From Clostridia bacterium (lineage in GTDB: Bacteria > Bacillota > Clostridia > Oscillospirales > CAG-272): a stretch of DNA of 56,410 nucleotides. The stretch spans positions 1 to 56,410 of the forward strand of contig CAAGDE010000207.1 in NCBI GenBank assembly GCA_900768535.1, in the 5' to 3' direction. Positions 50,745 to 56,410 of this stretch are shown piece after piece (the stretch's first letter is position 1; every line of letters starts with the position of its first letter). The notes below the pieces were generated by a model. The model saw nothing but the letters and a program-made list of their open reading frames with translations. It ran no database searches and was not told the DNA's origin. Position numbers and translations under genes: made by a program.

Positions 50745-52682
50745 TCATTCCTTCAGAATTGCCGTGCCAAAGCCAGACAGCCGCACCCTGCCGTCCCGCA
50801 CCTCGGCATGCTCGGCAAACAGGCAGTCCCCCTCTGCCGCCCATTCGGCGGGAGTACCGGACAGATTGAGCAGAACCGTACAGACCCCCGCAGCTCCGAT
50901 GCGCCGGAAGGCGAATACCGCGCTCTCGGACGGCAGATAGACCGTTTCGGCATCATACGGAAAGAACTGTTCCCGCAGGGAAAACGTCTCGCGGAAGAAT
51001 GCCCGCAGATCGCGCCCCGGCAGACCGTAGGCGGCTGGGTTCTCGTCGCCCTGGTAGAGCACCGGGAAGCCGTCGATCCAGGAAATCAGCCGGAACATAT
51101 TCTCGCACAGCCCCTCGCCATAAACCGCCCAGGCACGCTTGGCATCCCCCGCCCAGAGCACCGTGTCGTGGTTTTCAAGCCAGTTCGCCATCACCTGCCC
51201 ATCGGGGCGGCAGCGGTGCTGCACCTCCAGCCAGCGCAGGAGCGACTGCGTGAAAAATACCATGTCATCCCGGTGCTTTTCGTTCAGGTCCATCAGCACC
51301 CTGTAAAGCGTGTTGTTGTAGAAGCATTCGGTTGCCCCGAGATAATCAGGAACCGGATAGGTCATCTCCGGCATAATCAGCGCCTCGCGCCCCGCATCGT
51401 CAAAGCCATGCCGGACTGCCTCGGTCACGCGGATGCCGCCCGCCAGCGTGGAAGCGCTTGCCCGCATCCCGGGCGTGTGCGGCCGATGGTTGACGCAGCC
51501 GCCCATTGCGCAGTCAATCCGCATACCGTCAAGCGCCAGATCCTTTGCGTATCCGCGCACCAGCCCCCGCAGATAGTCGGTATAATCCGGGTTGCAGGGG
51601 TCAAAGCAGACGCAGTCCCATTCCAGCTGCGGACTGCCGTCCTGCCGCCGGGAGAGCCAGTCTGGGTGGCGTTTTGCCATGTCGCTGTCCGGCTCCGGGC
51701 CGTGCGGAACGAAATCGAAAATCACCCGCAGCCCCTCGCGGTGTGCCGCCTGCACGAATTCCGTCGCACCGGCTCTGCCGCCGTAGCGTGCATCGATCTC
51801 GCCAAGATCGGTTGGCGAATAAATGTCATTGTGCCCCCGGTGCGCATAGGTCGGCAGAACGTACACCGTCCGGATGCCCAGCTCCCGGAGCGCCGGAAGC
51901 GCCGCCCCGTACTCGCGGAAGGTCAGCCCGGCGGCATAGTCGGTGTCGGTCGTGCCCGCCGGATGGCAGCAGTACATCGGACCGTAAAGGTTCTCCCGCC
52001 TGCCGGCACGCGGCGCAGTGGCAGTGCAGAACGTCGAAATTTCCCGGTAGGTCTCCCCCTCCGGCAAAAGCACCGCAAGCTCGCCCATGTGCTGCACCCC
52101 GCCCCTCTCCAGCCGGCACTCCGCGGCGGCAAGGAAAAACAGGTTCAGCAGTCCGTCCTCCCCCAGCCATGCGCCGCCAATGAATTTTTCGGTCGCGTTC
52201 CGGTAGCAGAGCGCCACATGGCGCACGCCGTCAAACAGGTGCAGCGCCGTTCCGGCAAACCACATCGACACCGGCTCCAGCGGCTTCAGCTCCGACACGC
52301 GGAACCGCTCCCACGGCAGGTTGGAGGGAAACTCCACCCAGGCGTCCTCTGTTACCGGAATTCCGGAAAACACCGTCACAAAGCCGGTCACCTCCTCCCC
52401 GCCGCGGACGCTTGCCATCGACGGGAGCAGTCGCCCCTCCCGTTCCTCCAGCCGCAGCGTCACACCGTTCGCTTCAAAAACTTCCGCAAAGCCGGCATAT
52501 GTCGTGCCGGTCGGGCAGGGCTTTGGCATTGCGGTTGCACAGAAGCCGTCGTAGGGTTCGAATGCCAGCGTGCGCCGCAGGTAGCTTCCGTTGATGCCCG
52601 CGTCGCAAAAGACCCCGCCGATGCGCCATTCCCGCGTGCCCTCCCGGAAGACCGCACGGTCCTCCGCCTTGATGCACCTCAT
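50745..52682 (-). CDS. GH13 alpha-amylase family enzyme, cytoplasmic
   Basis: 645 residues without signal peptide. The N-terminal 230 residues form a beta domain; the catalytic barrel then carries the GH13 regions DFVPH (323-327), DGMRID with nucleophile Asp390, MPEM with Glu439 and NHD at 504-506. GH13 enzymes act on alpha-glucosidic bonds with retention. The close paralogue upstream is a lipoprotein with the same architecture, so the pair may perform the same reaction outside and inside the cell. The start ATG 52682 overlaps the upstream stop as ATGA. Subfamily and product are unknown; the long N-terminal domain is unlike common maltases. Confidence 0.8.
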   Translation of the reverse strand: MRCIKAEDRAVFREGTREWRIGGVFCDAGINGSYLRRTLAFEPYDGFCATAMPKPCPTGTTYAGFAEVFEANGVTLRLEEREGRLLPSMASVRGGEEVTGFVTVFSGIPVTEDAWVEFPSNLPWERFRVSELKPLEPVSMWFAGTALHLFDGVRHVALCYRNATEKFIGGAWLGEDGLLNLFFLAAAECRLERGGVQHMGELAVLLPEGETYREISTFCTATAPRAGRRENLYGPMYCCHPAGTTDTDYAAGLTFREYGAALPALRELGIRTVYVLPTYAHRGHNDIYSPTDLGEIDARYGGRAGATEFVQAAHREGLRVIFDFVPHGPEPDSDMAKRHPDWLSRRQDGSPQLEWDCVCFDPCNPDYTDYLRGLVRGYAKDLALDGMRIDCAMGGCVNHRPHTPGMRASASTLAGGIRVTEAVRHGFDDAGREALIMPEMTYPVPDYLGATECFYNNTLYRVLMDLNEKHRDDMVFFTQSLLRWLEVQHRCRPDGQVMANWLENHDTVLWAGDAKRAWAVYGEGLCENMFRLISWIDGFPVLYQGDENPAAYGLPGRDLRAFFRETFSLREQFFPYDAETVYLPSESAVFAFRRIGAAGVCTVLLNLSGTPAEWAAEGDCLFAEHAEVRDGRVRLSGFGTAILKE

Positions 52683-54892
52683 CTCGTTTCTCCTTTCAGT
52701 CGCAACACCAGACAGCCGTAGCCCTCCAACTCAGCGGTGTTGTTCTCCCAAGATCCGCCGTCCGCATAAAGCACCGTTCCGCTCTCCGTGTGGAAGGTCT
52801 GCGCCTCCCCGGAGAAGTTCAGCAGCATCAAATATTCCCCGCCACGCGTAAAAGCGAACACCGGCTTGTCGGACGCGATGTATTCCGTCTCCATTTCCAA
52901 CGTCAGGTGCTCCTGCCGGAAGGCGAAGATCTCGCGGAAGAAGTTGCCGAGGTCATCCTCCCCAACGCCGTATGCCGCCGCGTTCTCGTCCCCCATGTAA
53001 AGCACCGGAACCCCGTCTATCCAGGAGATCATCCGGAACATATTCTTTGCCCAGTCCTCGCCGTAAAGTGCCACCGCGCGCATCCGGTCACCCGACCACA
53101 GCACCGTGTCGTGATTCTCCAGCCAGTTGATATTGACCTGACCGTCCACCCGGGTCCGGTACTGCACCGAGAGGAATTCCAACAGCCGCTGCGTGTAGAC
53201 CGTGCGGTCGGAGCGGTAATTGGCGTTCAGATCCATCAGCACCCGGTAGAGCGAGTTGTTGTAATAGTAGGGCGTGGCGTTGCTGAAACTCGGAATGGCA
53301 TAGAACATTTCGGGAATCTGGATTGCCTCCTTTCCGGCATCGCGGAATCCGTCTGCCAGCGCACCGGCCATCTCTACCCCGCCCAGAAGCGTGGAAGCGC
53401 TCGGGCGCTTTCCGTCGGTGCGCGACCAGTTCGGTCGGCTTCCGCTTGCGGAATCCACACGGATGCCGTCAATACCCCATTCCGTAACGAAATCCCGCAT
53501 CAGTCCGCGCATATATTTCTGGTAAGCGGAATTTCCGTAGTCAAATGACGGGTCGCCCCACTCGGTCAGAACCGTGCCTGCGCGGCTGCGGCAGACCCAC
53601 GACTTCTGCTCCTGTCCGATTGCATCGGTCGGCAGCCCATGAATCACGATGTCGAGCAACACCCGGATGCCCTTTCCGTGCGCTGCATCCACAAATCGCT
53701 TCAGCGCCGCCGAACCACCCAGCCGCTCGTCCACACCGGCAAGCCCGGTCGGAGAATAGAGATCGCTCTTCCCCTTGTGCGGATTGACCGGCATACACCA
53801 GAAAGTTCCAATCCCGATTTCCGCCCAGCGATCCAGCCGCTTTGCAAAAGTGTCAAAATCCTCCTGCAGCAGATAATCGGTGTCCGAGGTTCCGCCCGGA
53901 TGCCCGCAGAGAATCGGACCCGGGTCGGTCACATCTCCGCTGATACCGTAGCCCTTTTCTCGATAGTATGCCTTTACATCCGCATATGCGCCGGCATCGT
54001 CCGCAGCCTCCGGAAACCGGATCGCAAGACTGCCGACCGCAATCTCATCCCCGTCTCCGAGGCGGCATTCCACCGCCGCCAGATTGCAGATGCTCAGCTC
54101 CCCGGTTTTGCTGCGCCAGACGCCGGTTGTCCATTTCTCCGTGTCATCCAGAAAGCAGATGTTCAGATGCTTCCCGCCGTCGGCAAAATGCGTCACCGCG
54201 CCCGGAAACAGCGTTTCATTCGGAATGCCCGGACGCCGGCAGTCCGCCGCAAACTTCCCGGCAGGCAGATTGCCGGGGTATTCGTAGGTCACGCCAGAGC
54301 CGAAGGACATTCCAATGATTTCAAATGCCACACCGTTGACCACCCGGCGCTGCCCTCCGCCCGGGATGCGGACAGTCAGCTCCGCCTGATTTCCGGAGAG
54401 CCGGTAGCGGTACTGCACCGTCACACCGCCGGACTTGCGGTCGATATAAAGCGTATCCGTTGTCCGAGACAGCCGGATTGCCGCCTCACCCGGCAGATAA
54501 TCCGCCTTAGGGGACACCGTCGGCAGACCGCTGGAGGAAATTCCGTCGTATCCCTGATAGGAAAGGCTGCCCTCCGCATATGTCCCGCCGATACCGACAT
54601 CCGCGAGAATTCCCCGGCAGGAAAGCGCTCCGGCGCCTGTTTCCACGCCGGTAACAAGTCCCGTGGTCAGGTCAATCGTCAGCGTCACACCCGCCGCAGT
54701 GAAGCGGTAAAAATCGCCCTCCGGCGTAACCGGCACCGGTGTTTCCTCGGTTTCGGGTACAGTCGTGATATCCTTCCGCGCAGTGCTGTCCGTTCCGGAG
54801 TCGGTCGGGCGCTCCCCGTTCTGCCGGCAGCCAACCGCAGCCGCCGCCAGCAGGAGCAGACTGAGCAGGATACAGATTCCTCTTTTTCGCAT
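52679..54892 (-). CDS. GH13 alpha-amylase family lipoprotein
   Basis: 737 residues with signal peptide and lipobox AVGC, then a Thr/Glu-rich linker. The beta domain and barrel align with the cytoplasmic paralogue. The GH13 regions are IVIHG, DGIRVDSASG (nucleophile Asp), QIPEMF (acid/base Glu) and NWLENHDTV. It should attack an alpha-glucan-like polymer at the cell surface. AAAAGGAG lies 6 bases before ATG 54892. The two operator copies at 54912-54960 lie just upstream, so this is the first gene of the LacI-controlled operon. Confidence 0.82.
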   Translation of the reverse strand: MRKRGICILLSLLLLAAAAVGCRQNGERPTDSGTDSTARKDITTVPETEETPVPVTPEGDFYRFTAAGVTLTIDLTTGLVTGVETGAGALSCRGILADVGIGGTYAEGSLSYQGYDGISSSGLPTVSPKADYLPGEAAIRLSRTTDTLYIDRKSGGVTVQYRYRLSGNQAELTVRIPGGGQRRVVNGVAFEIIGMSFGSGVTYEYPGNLPAGKFAADCRRPGIPNETLFPGAVTHFADGGKHLNICFLDDTEKWTTGVWRSKTGELSICNLAAVECRLGDGDEIAVGSLAIRFPEAADDAGAYADVKAYYREKGYGISGDVTDPGPILCGHPGGTSDTDYLLQEDFDTFAKRLDRWAEIGIGTFWCMPVNPHKGKSDLYSPTGLAGVDERLGGSAALKRFVDAAHGKGIRVLLDIVIHGLPTDAIGQEQKSWVCRSRAGTVLTEWGDPSFDYGNSAYQKYMRGLMRDFVTEWGIDGIRVDSASGSRPNWSRTDGKRPSASTLLGGVEMAGALADGFRDAGKEAIQIPEMFYAIPSFSNATPYYYNNSLYRVLMDLNANYRSDRTVYTQRLLEFLSVQYRTRVDGQVNINWLENHDTVLWSGDRMRAVALYGEDWAKNMFRMISWIDGVPVLYMGDENAAAYGVGEDDLGNFFREIFAFRQEHLTLEMETEYIASDKPVFAFTRGGEYLMLLNFSGEAQTFHTESGTVLYADGGSWENNTAELEGYGCLVLRLKGETR

Positions 54893-54911
54893 GGGTTTCT
54901 CCTTTTCAGGT

Positions 54912-54929
54912 AAAGTTATCGTTTACTTT
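54912..54929. promoter_or_regulatory. LacI-type operator copy A
   Basis: AAAGTTATCGTTTACTTT, an imperfect palindrome centred on CG, 20 bases upstream of the GH13 lipoprotein start. It is identical over 18 bases to copy B. Confidence 0.75.
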
Positions 54930-54942
54930 GATGGCAAAATAA

Positions 54943-54960
54943 AAAGTTATCGTTTACTTT
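54943..54960. promoter_or_regulatory. LacI-type operator copy B
   Basis: A second AAAGTTATCGTTTACTTT, with its centre 31 bp (about three helical turns) from copy A. Both sit in the 118-base gap between the LacI gene and the GH13 operon, so they probably block that operon's promoter. Confidence 0.75.
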
Positions 54961-54972
54961 TTGGACTTAATA

Positions 54973-55004
54973 ATAATTGCAAGCCGAAAGAAACCTGCAA
55001 TTAT
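54973..55004 (-). terminator. Hairpin after the LacI gene
   Basis: ATAATTGCA (54973-54981) pairs with TGCAATTAT (54996-55004), overlapping the region just past the LacI stop. It has no U-run, so it may only weaken readthrough into the GH13 operon. Confidence 0.35.
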
Positions 55005-55010
55005 CTTGTT

Positions 55011-56099
55011 TCATGCACGGGCTTCCGCAAAAGCATCCTTCACATAATGCGGATAGTACGGCAGCATCCCGCGCGTTACCAAATTCGGCAGCATCAGCTT
55101 GGTGCAGCTTTCCGCCGACCGCTCACCGATCAGATATTCAAAAATCCGGTGTACGCTCTCCCGCCCGTATTCAAACTGGTTCTGGAACAGTGTTGCCTTC
55201 AGCGTTCCGCTGTCCAGCTCCCGCGCCAGCGCCGGATAGAGGTCATGCCCCACCACAATCACGCGATCCTGCATGCCGTGATCTCTGAGCCATTCGCAAA
55301 CGCCGGCAGAGTTATAGGACGAAATATAAATCGCCTGCAGTCCCGGCTCCTGCGCCAGCACCTGACCGGTCAGGTTATACGCCGTCCGCCTGCTTTCATT
55401 CGTTTCGTAAATGCCGGTCAGCTCCAGCCCGTATGCCGCCGTGCTGTCCCGGTAGCCCTTCACGCATTCCATGTGCGTGGTGACATTCCGGTTACCGACA
55501 AAAATCGCAGTTTTGCGGCACTCTGCAGGCAGGCCGCGCAGAAACAGTCCGTGAAAATCGGCGGCAACCGCGCCCGCGAGCGCAGCGTTCAGGCGCACCG
55601 CCCCCACCACGCCGGGCAGCAGCTCGCCGCAAATGGTGTTGTAAAGCACCGGAATGCCCGCCGCCAGCACCTGCTCCAGCTCCGGGCGGTAGACCTCGTA
55701 GCGGTGGTTGCTTGTCAGAACCAGTCCGTCCATGCCGTCTGCCAGCGCCTGCCGGATACAGTCACGCACCTCCGTCTCGGAATCCAGCGACGGAAAGGAA
55801 TAGTACCGCACGCGGCACTTGCAGTCCATCAGTTCCTCCTCCGCGCGGTGCAGTCCCTCCGACACAAAGGAATAGAATTCGTGTGGCTCGCGCGGGCAGA
55901 CCGTTGCAATCACCTTTTCCTTTCGGATCAGGCTTTTGGCGGAGGCGTTCGGCACATAGTGCATTTCCTTTGCAACCTGAATGATCCGCTCGCGCATGGC
56001 ATCACTGACCTGCGGCTTGTCGTTGAGCGCCTTGGATACCGTAATGGCGCTGACCCCGACCTCCCGCGCAATGTCTTTGATTGTCACTCTCCCGCTCAT
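55011..56099 (-). CDS. LacI family transcriptional regulator
   Basis: 362 residues. The N-terminal helix-turn-helix VTIKDIAREVGVSAITVSKA and the hinge NASAKSLIRKEK are typical of LacI regulators. A periplasmic-binding-protein-like sensor domain follows (VIATVCPREPHEFYSFVSEG, GMDGLVLTSNHRYEVYRP, AIYISSYNSAGVCEWLRDHG, VIVVGHDLYPALARELDSG, FQNQFEYGRESVHRIFEYLI). ATG 56099 follows GGAGG by 5 bases; an in-frame ATG at 56111 lies upstream of that site. Three copies of one palindrome lie in its own promoter and before the GH13 operon. It probably represses itself and the GH13 operon until a sugar binds. Confidence 0.92.
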   Translation of the reverse strand: MSGRVTIKDIAREVGVSAITVSKALNDKPQVSDAMRERIIQVAKEMHYVPNASAKSLIRKEKVIATVCPREPHEFYSFVSEGLHRAEEELMDCKCRVRYYSFPSLDSETEVRDCIRQALADGMDGLVLTSNHRYEVYRPELEQVLAAGIPVLYNTICGELLPGVVGAVRLNAALAGAVAADFHGLFLRGLPAECRKTAIFVGNRNVTTHMECVKGYRDSTAAYGLELTGIYETNESRRTAYNLTGQVLAQEPGLQAIYISSYNSAGVCEWLRDHGMQDRVIVVGHDLYPALARELDSGTLKATLFQNQFEYGRESVHRIFEYLIGERSAESCTKLMLPNLVTRGMLPYYPHYVKDAFAEARA

Positions 56100-56117
56100 C
56101 CTGTCCTCCATGCAAAG

Positions 56118-56133
56118 AAGTTATCGTTAACTT
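56118..56133. promoter_or_regulatory. LacI-type operator copy C (autoregulatory)
   Basis: AAGTTATCGTTAACTT, the most symmetrical of the three copies, lies between the -10 box and the LacI start codon, over the expected transcription start. Confidence 0.8.
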
Positions 56134-56140
56134 TTTCTTT

Positions 56141-56169
56141 AGTATACCACAAAACCGTCCGTTTGTCAA
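56141..56169 (-). promoter_or_regulatory. Sigma-A promoter of the LacI gene
   Basis: TTGACA (56169-56164) and TATACT (56146-56141) with a 17-bp spacer on the minus strand, immediately upstream of operator copy C. Confidence 0.85.
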
Positions 56170-56273
56170 TAGCTTTTTTGTGTATTTTGAAAATTTCTTG
56201 TAGTGTTACAATATTTCCTTTCTTTCTGTTTGCGTCGAATAACGGTCAGATCGTATGGCTTTTACTCCTCGAT

Positions 56274-56410
56274 TCAATGAAATTGAACCTTCAGCGTCTG
56301 AATCTCGAATGCGCGGAAATCAAGTGTGACGGCGTTGTCCTGAACGGTCAGCTCCTGCAAATCGTTCTCGCTCATATCGCAGAGCGTGACCTTCTTTACG
56401 GGATGTCCGA
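56274..56410 (-). CDS. C-terminal end of a glycoside hydrolase, probably GH38 alpha-mannosidase
   Basis: Only the last 45 codons are present; the gene enters from the right edge and ends with TGA 56276-56274. The frame reads GHPVKKVTLCDMSENDLQEL and then TVQDNAVTLDFRAFEIQTLK before VQFH. The pattern CDMxEx, then V-x-L-D-F-x-x-F-E-I-x-T-L-K, is what the C-terminal beta domain of bacterial GH38 alpha-mannosidases ends with. With so little sequence, another large beta-sandwich hydrolase cannot be excluded. About 100 bases of AT-rich spacer separate it from the LacI promoter. Confidence 0.5.
   Translation of the reverse strand, partial: GHPVKKVTLCDMSENDLQELTVQDNAVTLDFRAFEIQTLKVQFH

Noticed and set aside
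50376..52721. Very long plus-strand open frame (781 codons)
   Set aside because: It is antisense to the GH13 and solute-binding genes, in GC-rich DNA; composition is Pro/Arg/His-rich without motifs.
1..56410. CRISPR array, tRNA or rRNA genes
   Set aside because: No regularly spaced direct repeats, cloverleaf-like sequences or rRNA signatures were noticed on reading.

Overview
The window reads as a piece of a Clostridia-type (Gram-positive, low-complexity Firmicutes) genome, probably from an uncultured gut or rumen bacterium. Evidence: strong AGGAGG-type ribosome binding sites, consensus TTGACA/TATAAT promoters with 17-18 bp spacing, many lipobox (Cys) lipoproteins, AraC/LacI control of carbohydrate genes, and Firmicutes-style conjugative-element debris. 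Every convincing gene is on the minus strand, so transcription runs from high to low coordinates. I see no rRNA, tRNA or CRISPR array. Three of the four solute-binding lipoproteins are intact and one is broken; no ABC permease or ATPase is present.

Layout, in transcription order (right to left). 56410-56274: C-terminal end of a probable GH38 alpha-mannosidase. 56099-46407: LacI regulator with three matching operator copies, a secreted and a cytoplasmic GH13 paralogue, a solute-binding lipoprotein, a GH28-like beta-helix protein and a duplicated-domain surface protein, ended by a strong terminator. 46050-42300: decayed integrative/conjugative element (recombinase N-terminus, possible conjugation ATPase end, HipA-like kinase, truncated mobilisation genes, RelB antitoxin with a dead toxin, truncated DUF3991/Toprim protein). 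41959-30051: one long operon behind a promoter plus leader terminator: TIM-barrel isomerase, solute-binding lipoprotein, small YxxP protein, GLUG surface protein, EEP-domain lipoprotein, GH27 alpha-galactosidase, Cys-rich small protein, AraC regulator, GH106-type enzyme. 30040-27640: insertion-sequence and HTH-regulator remnants, plus one Asp-box lipoprotein. 27620-11014: amino-sugar operon: metallo-beta-lactamase (MBL) protein, GH20, GLUG protein, small YxxP protein, NagA-like, NagB-like, AraC, second GH20, MBL lipoprotein, solute-binding lipoprotein, neutral-ceramidase-like protein, EamA transporter. 10384-635: AraC, discoidin-like secreted protein, small YxxP protein, sialidase-like propeller, GH130 phosphorylase, second discoidin-like wall protein, LamG+propeller lipoprotein, and a solute-binding protein interrupted by TAG. 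501-1: N-terminus of a phosphohexomutase.

How it may work together (inference): sialidase-like, GH20, GH38 and GH130 enzymes, NagA/NagB and a phosphohexomutase are the parts expected for taking apart host-type N-glycans or other amino-sugar glycans. The right-hand cluster targets alpha-glucan-like and uronate-like substrates. Sampled lines suggest GC steps (about 48% near 3 kb, about 62% near 32 kb, about 70% near 51 kb) whose boundaries fall at the mobile-element debris.

The most interesting unexplained signal is a family of three 38-46-residue proteins sharing a Y-x-x-P motif followed about 10 residues later by D-(I/L)-(I/F/L)-x-T/G-S. Each is embedded tightly among secreted-protein genes in a different operon and has a divergent C-terminus. 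Next are two paralogous MBL-fold proteins (one lipoprotein, one without signal peptide) in the amino-sugar operon.
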